From positions 6,238,476-6,302,475 of the forward strand of contig CM021320.1 of the NCBI GenBank assembly GCA_010645155.1: a stretch of 64,000 nt of DNA. The letters run 5' to 3'. Positions 33,010 to 44,753 of the stretch are shown here, in pieces (positions within the stretch are counted from its first letter, which is position 1; every line of letters begins with the position of its first letter). This DNA is from Tigriopus japonicus. Lineage: Eukaryota > Arthropoda > Copepoda > Harpacticoida > Harpacticidae. Position numbers and translations under genes: made by a program. The notes below the pieces were generated by a model. That model was not told where the DNA came from. It searched no databases and was given only the letters and a program-made list of their open reading frames with translations.

Positions 33010-33180
33010 AAGCCAGAGTGGCCGCGCGTACTAATGCGTTCTTATAAGAGCCGAGTGTAAGTGTTTCCCCAGACGGCGTAGGTTTGAATCCTGTTGGGGA
33101 TCGAACCGAAGCAGTCGGGAGAAATCCTTCAATTTACAGGGAATCGCATTCCTTGTAGCGGTAATAAAAAATCCGCAAAA
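33010..33180 (+). mobile_element. tRNA-derived SINE unit 2 with LINE-like 3' tail
   Basis: The head AGCCAGAGTGGCCGCGCG carries an A-box-like TGGCC..., an anticodon-arm region and long variable arm typical of class II tRNA (Ser/Leu), then the B box GGTTTGAATCC (33081-33091). A short body (CAGTCGGGAGAAATCC) is followed by a 3' tail TTTACAGGGAATCGCATTCC then TTGTAGCGGTAATAAAAAAT, nearly identical to the LINE tail at 23835-23875. Not a functional tRNA gene: the acceptor stem does not close. Confidence 0.8.
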
Positions 33181-33268
33181 AAAAAACCGGCAACCTTTAG
33201 CCGTCATTGAAATGCAGGGAAAAATTCAATATTTCGTCGGCAATTCTAAAACCTTTGAGGAAGACCAG

Positions 33269-33366
33269 AGGCTAGTTTTTTAAGACGCAAAGATCGATCT
33301 TAAGATCGTACTTTGGTACTGTAAGTTCGATCTTGAGATCGATCTTTGCGCTTAAAAAACTAGCCT
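33269..33366. repeat. Long hairpin (about 43-bp arms)
   Basis: AGGCTAGTTTTTTAAG at the left is the complement of CTTAAAAAACTAGCCT at the right. The inner arms contain GCAAAGATCGATCT / AGATCGATCTTTGC and ATCGATCTTAAGATCG-type subpalindromes around a loop of about 10 nt. It could be a tiny inverted-repeat element or a precursor hairpin RNA. Confidence 0.75.
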
Positions 33367-34735
33367 TAGGTTTCTGAGTAAACAAAAACCTAACCTCATT
33401 TGTGATTTCAAATGTCACATTTTTGAACAATTTCATGGATTTGATCAAGTCAAAAAGCGACATTTTCGGTCAATCAGCAACTTTCGTTAATTTGAGAGCA
33501 ACTTTAACCAAAAATAATTGCAACTTTTGGTATCAAGAAAACTGCCACTTTAGACTAAAAATATTGCAAGTTTATCTAATAACCAAGCGATCAAAATCGC
33601 AATCAATAAAGAAACTTAAAGGATTGATCCAAATCTGTACTTTTCAGGTGGTAGCAATCTTTTTTTCGATTTGTGCTTGATATCTTCCACCCTTAATTCG
33701 CTTACCAATCCTTATTTGCAAACGGACTAGACGGGAAAATGATGGAGATTGGAGAGAGCTCCTCTCCCTTCCTCCTTTGTAAACCTTCTTCTCTAACTTA
33801 GAGGGCTAACAGAGAAATGTCACTCTAGTCAGTGGAGATTTGTTTTGAACACACTTCATTGATGGGGCAGCAAGGGTGTCAAGTGACCTGCTTCATCATG
33901 CATTGCTTTTGCAAAGCAATTGAATGAGCAATTTTGCCACTGACTCCCTTAAAAACGCAAGTTTGGGTTGTGAATGACGTAACTTAGTGTGTTAATGTCA
34001 AATCCCATGGCACACACAGTGCAGGTTTGGTGACTCACGAATATTTTTGGAGTGCCATTTCTCTGCTAGCCCTCTACTCTAACCTACAGACTCGAACCTA
34101 CTTCTGATCACCACATGCACAAAGTGTAACTCCATAGCTATCTTATCTTTATTTTAAGAAGAAGCAAAGTAACGCTAATAGGTCTCCGTGCATTAAGAGA
34201 CATATATTTGCCTTTTTCATTTCAAGACCAAGAAAATCGGCAAAAAAGCAGTATCTATGAAGACTAATTCTGATTGAAAAACGTCACTTAGTGAATTAGG
34301 TAAAACATGCACCCGGCAGATTTTAACTTTGAATAAAAACGTGCCTGATCATTTCTTACCTATAAATTAAACTTGCTAAACTTTTATCTTAAGCGAACTT
34401 GGGCGAAATTACATATACATGGAGGCTCTTGGGTATAGGGCTGAGTAATTGTTATGTAATGAATTCCATTCAAATTTCGATTTTTTTTTTCTGGGTCATT
34501 CATTGACCAAATGTTGAAGAACAGCAGTTGATGATCTTTGTTCACAAGCAACAATGTAAAGAAAATGATTTCTTGCGTAAAAATCAGAGGAAAACCAAGA
34601 GATTGTTTTTTGACCGTCAAATGAGGGATCTTTCAACCCAGAGACAGCGGTATGATTGGACGGAGATGTCAGGGGTAAAATTTAGTATTTTAGTCCCATT
34701 TCAAGTTCCATTCCCAATAATGTGCCAAAAATAAT
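33367..34735. other. Intergenic, no supported gene
   Basis: No feature recognised; ORFs are short and unsupported. Confidence 0.45.
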
Positions 34736-35400
34736 CAAGAATTTGTTGACCAATTTTTAGCTCAATCGAACAAGGGAGTCAAAAGTTATGTGTCTTTAAA
34801 GTTCATACAAGAACAGGCACAAAGTGAAGTCTTTAAAACCTCTTTATGCAAGCACAGGGTAAAGGCGGTTAAGTTTGTTACTAGTATTTGCCTGAACTAA
34901 AAAGAGGCGTAACTTTTGACTCTCTTGTCAATTAAGATGAAAATCAAAACATGAACTCGGTAAGGACCAACCCCTTGTTCAAAAATATATCAACGCAATC
35001 ATTTGTTTCAAATCCTAATTACACTTTTTTAGTGATAACTGTCAAACTCCCTCCTTCTTTGACAAAATACTGGTTCAACACAAGGATAACCTTATTTTCA
35101 AAGGATGTGAAGGCTCAAAGGCATTAATTAGTGTCCATCTCCAAATAGGCTTCATTCAGGTAACTGAAGTCAATGGCCTACAGATGACTTGTTTTCTTAT
35201 TATGGTGGAACATACGTAGACCTCGCTATTGTGGACTGCGATGACAGCTTCAAATTTTATCTTCCTTGCCCCCATTCAAGAGAATGTGTTACATATTTCA
35301 GGAGCTGTAGTTTATGCAACAAGAAATTTGTCCACCAATTTTCAGCTCAATTGAACGACGGAGTCAAAAGTTAGACAACTTTGAAGTTCAGGCAAGGTTT
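34736..35400. repeat. Dispersed repeat: direct and inverted copies of a CAATTTT(T/C)AGCTCAAT unit
   Basis: CCAATTTTTAGCTCAATCGA followed by GGAGTCAAAAGTTA occurs at about 34750-34790. It recurs directly at about 35335-35372, and an inverted diverged copy (TAACTTTTGACTCTCTTG) lies at 34909-34926. The 34750-34960 part is an imperfect inverted repeat. No coding potential. Confidence 0.65.
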
Positions 35401-37458
35401 CTGGAGTGGAAGACTTAGCACGAGAATTTTTATATCCAGTGGGATATCAGTGGGATCAAATTGATTCCAAGTATTTCAACTACTTACAAAAGCAACATTT
35501 TTTGGGTACAAAACATTTCGAAAGTTTCACACTCATGATTATTAGCTTGAATATGATGGTGGTTTGCTTTATTTTTTGTCTTATTTGGTCTTACTGACAA
35601 ACTCAAATTCAAAATCTCATTCTATCTAAATGAGAGCAAATGTGTGCGAAAAATGTGCCTTATTAAACTGTATCAACCCAAAGGATGCTTGATAAGTTCA
35701 ACTCAGCTATCTTTATTGATGAAAGGTTAGTACATGATATGTCTGCTCTAGAACAAATGCATAATGAAGGAATTGGAATCAGGCGTTATTCTGGCGTTTT
35801 TTTTTTTTGAAAAAAAATCTGGCGGCGAATTTCGATATCTGGCGTTTTTGACAGGTTGATCTGGCGTTTTTAGTCTCCAATTACCTGGCAGCCCTGGAAT
35901 CTTTGGCAGCCTGGCGGGGGTGCTCTGCAACTGGTTTGGATCATATGACCTCAAATTTGGACATCATTTGGTAATTCTCGTTTTGATAAGTTTGCATGAG
36001 AAGTAGCTACTGCAGCGTTACTTTTTAGGAGTCTAACCCAAAAATTACCTAAAATTCACGATTTGAGAATTTACCAACAAAGGATACCAGAAGGGGGTCC
36101 AAAACTACCTAGATTTGGTAATTTTACCTAATTCTGAGAGCACTGAAACTGACAAGAAATAAGCTCGAGTCAGCTGATTGTAACTAAAGAACCTCATGGG
36201 AAAGAAACGTCAACCATGTCACGTTCTTTGGCTCCTTTGAAGCTTCAAATGTTTTCCGTTGTTGTCGCCACCATCAATCACGAATTTTAAGGCAAACTTA
36301 AATTTGATTTTTCAATCAATTAATGTAGATCATACCAATAAGAATTGATCCAGCCATGGTATCGCAAAATAAGATGTGTTCAAGCCCTTGCATCGATATT
36401 TTGTTGGTTAAAGGCTCCTATTGGGTGCATTTTTCTCTTGCGCTTCTTGCTTTGATTGGCTTTTTCAAGCCGCTGTCGCTAGTGTTCTGATTACACTTCT
36501 TTACTTTGGGCTTCTGGAATTTTAACCGAAAGATCCTGATTCCTGTCGTTGGCTTCGGAGTCCAAACGCATCTGTAAAGTTCCAATCTGGAGCATGGCAG
36601 TCACTTGGGATTGACCCCCTACTTTTCATGTAACTTCCATCTGTTACATCATGTCTGAGTATTCATTGTATTAAGAAAAACATCAATCTCATGACAATTT
36701 ATTCTGCACTGATCATTTGCTTACTCTTTGCCCTACTCGGACGGCAGAGTGCGTGAAAACTGAAGAGGCTCGTAATGTCAAGGGCTCTACTACGATAATG
36801 ATTGTTTATTTCACATAAAGATACATCTACAGCATAAATCATTTTTGTGGCATTGTGGGTGGGACTTGTAAGCGAATCACAGTGTCCGAGTTCAAAACTA
36901 TATGAAGTAAAGTTAGAATTAAATCGTTGTATGAAGTGCTCAATATGATCTAATGCTGGATGGAAGAAATCCAAAAGATGAATAGGTTAAATATTTTGCG
37001 AAATCTAAGATCTTTTATTGATTTTCACTCGAGATAATAAATGATTAGATTAATGTACGCATGAATGAATGCATTTTCAGATGGATTAGTAACAAACAAA
37101 TTCGTTAAAAAAATGTGAACACCGCTAACGAACGAAAAGAACTGACATTGAAGAAAGAGAGATATATCGATGAAAATAAGGAATGAGTGAGGATTCGGGG
37201 AGAAGGGAAGGAAGGAGGAGGATTTGGAGGAGGGGGTGGAAGAAAATCGTCGAAGACTGAGATCAGCGATTTCGAACGAAAGGACTAGCAAATGATGCTC
37301 TGCGAATTGGGATATGAGAGGGCGATTTTTTTACATTGATTGGGGTCTGATTGTAAATAGTGGAACAACTTGCCGCCAAATTGGCCATTCCGCGTATTCG
37401 CTTCTACTTCACCTCACTTCGCATTTGCGTAATGTCTGGAACATTGAGAACAGTAATC
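35401..37458. other. Intergenic; CTGGCG-rich patch at 35780-35925
   Basis: No gene supported. TCTGGCGTTTTT-like units recur at 35790, 35838 and 35860, followed by ACCTGGCAGCCCTGG, resembling a degraded element terminus. Confidence 0.45.
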
Positions 37459-37830
37459 CAATGATGTCTTGGTTGTTGTCGTTGTTGGTTGTTGTTGATG
37501 TTGATGTTGTTGTCGCTGTTGTTAGTGGTGTTAATGATAATTTCGATTGTGATAGGCCTTTCTTGAAGTTGTCGGTGACATTGTCTTAATAGTTGTTACT
37601 TTAATTGTTGGCGTCGAAAATGGCTTAATCTTAGTTCCAATAAGGTAGGTAATCAAATTTGGTGGAGGTTGGGAATGGTAATGGAAGTGTAATTCGTTGT
37701 TGTAGGTGTTAAAGATTGTAGTCGTCTTAGTAGTATGATTTGTTGTAGCAGTTGTAGTAGTATTGGTTAAAAAAGAAGAAGAATGGTAGCTGTTCATGTT
37801 GTTGTTGTTTGTTGTTGTTGTTGTTGCCAT
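37459..37830. repeat. GTT-rich simple repeats downstream of the IL-17-like gene
   Basis: GTTGTT/GTTGAT runs at 37471-37530 and 37797-37829, with scattered copies between. They read as CAA repeats on the minus strand and could lie in the 3' UTR of the gene ending at 37861. The minus ORF here (poly-Thr/Asn) is a repeat artefact. Confidence 0.8.
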
Positions 37831-37860
37831 CGTCGCCCTTAATCTTGGTAATTAAGCTCA

Positions 37861-38352
37861 TCAAGCCTGAGAGATGCCCCTCTTTTTTTCATTCGGAGGT
37901 CTCACAATATCCGAAAGAATAAATGGCCCCTTAATCACACATGCGCAAGCAATAGAGACGGTTTTGTTATGATACGACAACAGATTTTCTGCCGAAGGAT
38001 CCAGATAGGCCACGACCATTTTGGCCTTGATCTGACGGCACGAGTAGTTGGTGTTGCCGCCACAAGTCTCGTAAGGGTTGCGACACACGATCTCGGTAAT
38101 GGTTTGAGGAATCCGATCGTAGACGGTATCCAACTTGACCTCCCACCGACAATGAGCGCCCACGGGTATGTCTGGTAAGGGTTCGAACTTATGGGCACTC
38201 CCAAAAGACCTCGGCAGCTGACTGTTGTAATACTCGCCACCATCCTCAGCCACGCCTTGAGCTTGGATATGATCCAGGTGTTGGAGCAGGAGGAGCAGGA
38301 ACAAACTCCCCTGGACAAAGAAAACCAAACTCAGGTGTGTGGATCTGAGCAT
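37861..38352 (-). CDS. Secreted cystine-knot-like protein resembling IL-17, 163 aa
   Basis: Single-exon frame with signal peptide (FFVQGSLFLLLLLQHLDHI, cleavage near Ala31). The mature part has six cysteines at 68, 90, 97, 105, 136 and 138. The order C-x-W...DRIPQTITEIVCRNPYETC...SC...KTVSIACACV fits the IL-17 fold. In that family a Trp-containing strand is followed by (R)xPxxIxEAxCxxxxC and a terminal TVxVGCxCV motif. Asn104-type (NYS) and NKT glycosylation sites are present. Invertebrate IL-17s are secreted and act through IL-17R/SEF-domain receptors. The middle strand (QIKAKMVVAY) replaces the usual VPVxxxVLRR, so divergence is high. Other cystine-knot ligands (Spatzle/trunk type) fit less well. 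A TATA-like box lies just upstream. No intron seen. Confidence 0.6.
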   Translation of the reverse strand: MLRSTHLSLVFFVQGSLFLLLLLQHLDHIQAQGVAEDGGEYYNSQLPRSFGSAHKFEPLPDIPVGAHCRWEVKLDTVYDRIPQTITEIVCRNPYETCGGNTNYSCRQIKAKMVVAYLDPSAENLLSYHNKTVSIACACVIKGPFILSDIVRPPNEKKRGISQA

Positions 38353-38394
38353 ACTTCCTCCTAGACTGCCCCTTGTTCACTTTGGAGAGTGGCT

Positions 38395-38404
38395 TTTATC
38401 TTTC
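38395..38404 (-). promoter_or_regulatory. TATA-like box upstream of the IL-17-like gene
   Basis: The minus strand reads AGATAAAAGC about 45 nt upstream of the ATG at 38352. This fits a TATA box for a very short leader. Confidence 0.45.
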
Positions 38405-41400
38405 AGATCCAGCTCAATTTTAACCCACGAGAAAAGACGACGAAAACAACAGCAACGGCGATTGTCAGGGTCGGTTTAGCCACCAAGACCTCTTAAAGAG
38501 ATGGCCAGTTCAGAACAATCGCGATTAGTTTCACCATTTCTTAACTCACAAAATTATAAAGGACTATAAGTTAGGCCTTAGCTATGCATGGTGTTAATGG
38601 TTTAGTGTATCAAAGAAAAACGTGTTCAATGTAAAGAATGTTTTGATTTCTTCAAATAAGGGAAGCACCAGCTTAGAACAGAAATATGTTTTCTTTTTCA
38701 TTAAAAAATGACAGCAATAATGCCTTTCGTGCAAATTTTTGCAGAAATGCCTTCAAAAATCTCATTTGGGTCTTTGACAACACTAACTGTCGGTGCTTCA
38801 TGGAGTTAGACGCGACTTTATAATTGAACTTATAAGATTAAAGGCCACGTTTGAGCCTCAATTTCATTCATGTCCCTTAATTGGATCCCTGAATCCCACC
38901 AATTAATTGGTCCCAAGACCAATGCACAACAATTTAATCTTAAATCAAATTTCAATTCCCGGTAACAGAAGAACAATTTAGGGCTTTTGATTTTTTTTCT
39001 CGAAGTTATCATCTACATTTAGTTAAAAGAGGCTTGGCGTCTCTACACGGAAGTCTGAATGGCTGCGCGGTCTCATGTACCCTTTCAACGGCAAAGTGTT
39101 AGTAATCAATTTATTTCATAGAGACGGGATAATTCACTTGATATCTATTCATCACGGATTTGACCTATTCTTAAATGTTGTCTGTTGTTAAATGTTAAAT
39201 TCTCAAATGATGAAACCCCCTGATTTATGAAGAACATCGAAAAAAGGCCAAAATCATGCTCAACCGGGCATTCAACGGCTGGTTCGCAAACAGGTCCAAC
39301 GTTTTTGACCAATTTGTCACTAAAATAAAAATGAACCCGCCTCAATAAGGCTGATTTCTAAAAAATAGGATTATAATATTCTGTTTAACGCTTATAGTTA
39401 ACCTACTTTTATCAGGTTCAATTGAAAGCTTTACTAATGGAAAGACCTTGTGAATATAAGATTTAGTCATAATCAATAAGTTATACCTCCTATTATTGTC
39501 TATCCTTTATGCCACTCTAAAACACAATGTGTAAAAAAAAGAGTTTAGGTGTAGGAAGGAGAAACAAAAAAAGAATGTAAATTACACATCATGAGTCCAG
39601 TAGAAAATGAATATTGTTTAAAATGAATGAAAATACGAAGATAATTATCAAAGATATTTCAATGCGCGTCGAGTTTTATTCAAATCAAAGCTTCCTAACA
39701 TAAATATAACACGATTTTTTAATCTTTTTCCCACAAAAAGTAAAATCGATTGTGGGCAACAAAAAAAATTATCCATCTGTATTTGTGTGAAGGAGTTCCT
39801 CAACTCAAGCTCTCAAAATACAATCGCCAGTAGTGCTTGCAATTTAATAATGATAAGGACAAGGTTTGGTCCTGACCGACCAGATAATTTACAAGGTAGG
39901 CCCAAATATCTTCGAACCATGTTGTCCGAACCAGTGTAACTTCTACGAGCTTCACGACAAGTCCAGCCTGATTACGAAGTCCCATTCGATACAACGAGGA
40001 CTAATGTTTCTTCACTGATGTAACAATGCTAACATATTAACAATAATGCACCCACCATCACTTTTGAATTGTATCAGCCAGCAGGCAATGCGGATCGACG
40101 ACGATCTCTTTCAAACTCCTCTCACTCATCCTGACCACCACTGACACATGGGCAGTCCGTGCCTGCTGGTCTTGGATCCATGCTCAATTTGGAAGCACTT
40201 GCTCAATGGGCTGAATACATTCTTGGAACACTCTTCTGTTTTGGCTTGGCTTAGGTTGAGAATGGATCCTGAAAATCGTGAACGTATTCAACCACCACCT
40301 CCATGCCTGCGATCAAAAGCCAGGTGAAGGAGGAGGAGGAGGAGGAGGTGTAAATGTTGTACCGTATGTAGGGTCGGGGATGCCCATCGCCAAGACCATC
40401 ACTATCACCCACTAACAATTGTAATAATTATGATTGACGGACAACTTAAGGCTACATATCAATGTCATTTTGACCATCTCTTTACAAGAAGAGGTTTCAT
40501 CGTACTGGGAAGCTGGAAGTCTCGATACATGCATACATAGGAACAAAAGGCAAGAATTGCCTCAAAGAATTTTGGATGTAATTTGCAACAGTACCGGCGC
40601 TCTCAAATTGGTCGCATAAGACCATTCAGCCCATGGATTTCTATTGACATTGGCATTCCAGGGCACATAAGAAAGCTTGAGCAATGGAGTGATCACATGT
40701 GCCCATCTCTGACTGGTTGAATGAAGCTAAGCCTCATACCCCTCTCGTTGTGCGTGGTTTCTGAAACCTTGCCTGCATCCTCCTCTTCATCCACCTCCAA
40801 TTTACGTAGGTTGCAAAGTCAATCAACTTATTCATTTTGGTATCTGTTCCTACACATGTTCCATGAGAAGGACAGATCCATGTACGTTCAGTATCTAGTA
40901 CACGTAAACTTATGGTGTCCGTCTCGTAGGTGGAACAAGAACATCTCATCTTGGTTTCCGTGGGCTCAAGAATGAAAACTATGTCAGTTGTCAAAAGGCA
41001 TGCACTTACACGTGGTAGTTTTTCATGAATCGGAGGGAAACCAGTGTCTTACGCAGTCTTTTGATCCTATTCACGCATGATAGGAAATCCTCTGGTTTCA
41101 AGTATCCAAATCCATTCAGAGAATTCCCAAATCCTCATTTCTTATTATAGAGAGTTGTATCGGTTGGGTTTATAATCATGTCAGCCAAATATCCCCCGAG
41201 TTCTATCTAATATGGCTGCACATATGTAGCCCTCCCAAGCACCAAATGGCACTTTGAAACCCATTGATCCTCATAATATAATGTTCAAAAATTAAGTTTT
41301 CGTACAGGAACAAGAGGCTGTCACATAACAGTCGCGTACATTGTATTATTTTCAGATTTTAACAAGTTTCAACCCCCAGTTTCAACTGATTGACTGCAAT

Positions 41401-42647
41401 ACAACTGTTTCCATGTGTAACTTGTTCACAGTATCAAAAAAGTGAATTGTCGAGAACGTTAGGGAGTATAGTTTTACTGAACAATGGAATGATACCCAAA
41501 TTTCTGTTAAAAATAGGTAGAATCTTCGCTCCCTTCATTTAACAATTAGGAGGTAATTACTTTGATAGAAAGTCGAGTAAGAGAGGTTATTCATTGATAA
41601 CGATAATATACCGTATTTGAATGAAAGGAAATTTCTCTTAGTAATGAACAACATTTTCAAGATTTTTGTGCTTCCAGTCAACGATTTAAGGCAATAGTTC
41701 CAATTAAGTAAGTTTACAAATGTATCTGAAAGAATGATATTCTGATATTCGACGTTCTCCGTTTCTGGTACAACTGTGGACCAAAAGTGGAAGATAATTT
41801 TCGGGATGTTGCTAACAAAAGTGTTGCCCATTGTTTAAAAGGAAAATTTTATAAAGGGTTAAAATTAATAACTCAAGATCTTAAGATAAAGCTGATTTCT
41901 GTTAAAACAACACCGGTAAAACCACAGTAAAATCATACATACTAGATAGGGTAGTCAAAAATCCAGAGACAAAACATTGAATGGTACTTTCTTCTACACT
42001 ATTAAATATGATTGATTTGGATATGAAACTCCGACGAATATTATTGACGATAATTAGATTTGCCCTATTGTTATGGAATAAGTAGTTGCGCACAATTGAA
42101 TAAAACATAAACTATCTATTTAAGAAAAATATTACTATCCTGGACATGAGCCTTGGCGATTGGCTTGTGCAATGCAATATTAAAGGTTGAGAAATCACTT
42201 TGTTTTTCATGAAACCATCAATCAATCCTTGAAACTATAAATCCATTCATTAATCCATTCATTCATCCATCCATGTTTATCATTTCATCGTTTTTGGCAA
42301 TCTGGGTACATTAATTTTGGCCTTGACCAAGGGGTAATAATGGTTTTGGTTCAGACAATTTTTAATTACCAATCCTCTTTCGACTCCCAAGCGATCGGCT
42401 CACATCTTATGAATGATTGAAGTTCACGGTGGAGAAATCAATTTTACAATGACAAAAAAAAGACAATAAAAAGTCTTGCTTCAATCAAATGTACGTTTGC
42501 AAGATATTAAATGTTTTTTTTTCTTTTTTTACCGATAATGTACATTTACATTAAGGTCTTTAGGTTTACTAAGACCATAGGTCAAAGGGGTGAATTTTGG
42601 GAATCGGTGCATCACTAATTGGCTTGAAAAGGGGGGTCAGCTCTTCA
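38405..42647. other. Intergenic, no supported gene; GGA microsatellite at 40327-40350
   Basis: About 4.2 kb with no motif-bearing ORF. GGAGGAGGAGGAGG lies at about 40327-40348. A minus frame at 40734-40994 and two at 41535-42108 were inspected and not accepted. Confidence 0.5.
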
Positions 42648-42655
42648 GTCATGAC

Positions 42656-44745
42656 TAGGGCACGGGTAGTTATTTCAAGAATTTTTTGATTTCAATGGCA
42701 TTCCACTTTCAGTGGTACCACACCATTGGCTTAAGTCTTCGGAAGAAAAAAATGCAAAAATTAAAATCTTCCCCCATGGAATATTACAGAAATTGTCATT
42801 TTAGTTATGACGTGTTTTGAATCTTTTTCCCCTTGATTAAAATCATGAGAAGGGCATCTCCTGAATGTAGGGCCATACATTATTACCTTTCAGTGTAACT
42901 GTACTGATGTTTGTAATTAACTGATCCTTGGCCAATTTCTTGACTTGAGTTTAATTTGATGTATGAGTATCACTACCTCAACACAAGAAGGGACAAGGAT
43001 ATTCAAGGCACAGCATGTTTGTTTAGTTTGTGAAAGTGACATTTACATCCTGTATCTATTGGTGATTAATTTGGATCAGTTTGGTACATCTGAGATGATG
43101 TTATTGTGGTAGATTGGTCATTTCCTCGTTGATCATGTGCTTATCATGTGTCATTGTGTGCAATCCTGAATATCATTCTGCAAATCGCTTTTTTCTTGCG
43201 AGAAATCCTCCATGTCAAGATTGCAATCACCAAATGAACAATATTGTGTTGGCCTTCCACTTTAGGCAAAGTATTTCATGCCAACAAAATTTACATGAGG
43301 TAAAGTGCATGAAAGACCGAGTGAAGAACATAGAACAAAGGATTTTGAAGAATCCAAGTTATTGAAGCCTAAACAATGTGATCATTGATTGATCAGTTCT
43401 TTTGCTGATCGTGTGCTTTAAAAGTGACAAAATCACAGGCCTGTGAACAAAATGTCACTTATACATCAAAGAGAGCACGGGCATCAAACTCATCTAGTGT
43501 GCCATGTGTACAAACAATTTCCATGCATAAAAAATCTTCACAGTGCACTCAGTATCCAACACATCAATGAAAATCATCTGAAAGTTATCCTAAAAGTTCT
43601 GGAACAAAACTATGTGAATATGAGTCATGTTGTTCAGTTGTGATTTTGAGTTCATTGCTCAACATTTTCCATTCCAAGTCTTGTTTCTTGACCACCATGA
43701 CTGTCCTATCTCCTTTTTTTTGCTTTGCATTGTTTGCCATTGTGAATCCATTTCTGATGATAAATAAACTGCCTTACTTTATAGTTGTTTAGTTTTTGTA
43801 ATTTTAACTCAGAAAGGCTTTCATTAGAATTATCAAAACAGCAACTAAGAAAATTAATGCACTTGAAGCACTATCCTCAAGGGACATTTTGCTCCTCTTC
43901 ATCATTGTTATCATAGCAGATTGAAGCTTGTATTTCTCAACTTTTCTTGATTGTAATAAACAAAGCCTTCTAAATCAATAAATTATGATGTGCAAAATCG
44001 AAATTAAGCTTTGCTCCATATCAAGGACACATTGGGGCCCAAAAATGTGTTACAAAGGAGACATCCTTCTCATGATTGGATAAGGAGGAAAATGGATTCA
44101 AACCATGCCATAACTAAAAAGGCCATTTCTTTCATTTTCCATGGGGGAAGATTTTAATTTATGCATTTCCTTCTTTCCAAGGTTTATGCCAATGGTGTGG
44201 TACCACTGAAAATGGAATGCCATTGAAATAAAAAAAAAACCTTAAAAAGCTACCCGTGAGGGGTGCAGATTTCAGGCAAATAAGATTTTATGCCCAAAAA
44301 CATGTTTATTTGCCATTTGTTAGCTTTTAAAGTTTATTTGCCATTTTTCATTTTATTTGTCATTTTTGGGCAAATAAATACAAAATTTGTCGTTTTTTTG
44401 GTCAAATCAATGCAAAAATTGTCGTTTCTGTTCAAAAATTGGAAGAAAGAAATTTTGCCCAAAATGTTTTGTTTAAAGGATATATTGATTTTTCAACGGA
44501 ATAGAAATACTTTCTCTTAAATGCTCATATACTTGCATTCTACTTTATTGTTGGTGAAACATAATGCTCATTTTCCAAATTTAGTGGCCAGTTTTGCTAT
44601 ATTTTGGTAAATTTTTGTGTCTATTTGCCATTTTACTTGCCATTTCCTTGTTAATTGGCCATTTAATTTGCCAATTTGGACGCTTTTATTTGCCATTTTT
44701 GGGGCCTAAAAGGCATGTTTTATTTGCCAGAAATCTGCACCCTTA
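42656..44745. mobile_element. Composite TIR element flanked by GTCATGAC
   Basis: Both sides are GTCATGAC (42648-42655 and 44746-44753), an 8-bp match, though this sequence is itself palindromic. The left end TAGGGCACGGGTAG is the complement of CTACCCGTG near 44246-44254, with inverted arms of about 130-190 bp (about 42660-42850 versus 44080-44254; shared GTGGTACCAC, CCATGGGGGAAGATTTTAAT). A second unit (44255-44745) lies between the right arm and the right flank. Interior ORFs (43114-43365, 43443-43643) have scattered Cys/His but no recognisable transposase. Confidence 0.6.
44255..44745. mobile_element. Small TIR unit with ATTTGCCATTT arrays
   Basis: Ends AGGGGTGCAGATTTCAGGCA and TGCCAGAAATCTGCACCCTTA are inverted repeats (last two bases TA). 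The interior repeats TTTATTTGCCATTTTT-like units on both sides. It abuts the GTCATGAC flank directly, so it appears to have replaced the last bases of the larger element's right end. Confidence 0.65.
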
Positions 44746-44753
44746 GTCATGAC

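Noticed and set aside
32909..33100. tRNA genes
   Set aside because: B boxes are clear but acceptor stems do not pair, one unit lacks an A box, and a LINE-like tail follows; SINE is the better call.
37531..37830. 99-aa Thr/Asn-rich minus ORF
   Set aside because: Translation of GTT/AAC-type simple repeats.
40734..40994. 86-aa minus ORF with several cysteines
   Set aside because: No signal peptide, no known cysteine pattern, no splice context.
41535..42108. Two consecutive minus ORFs rich in Phe/Ile/Asn, suggestive of a chemoreceptor
   Set aside because: Composition is what AT-rich DNA gives. No receptor motif, and stops separate them without matching splice sites.
43114..43643. Possible C2H2 zinc-finger or transposase ORFs inside the composite element
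   Set aside because: Cys/His spacing does not fit a finger, both frames are short, and no catalytic residues are recognisable.
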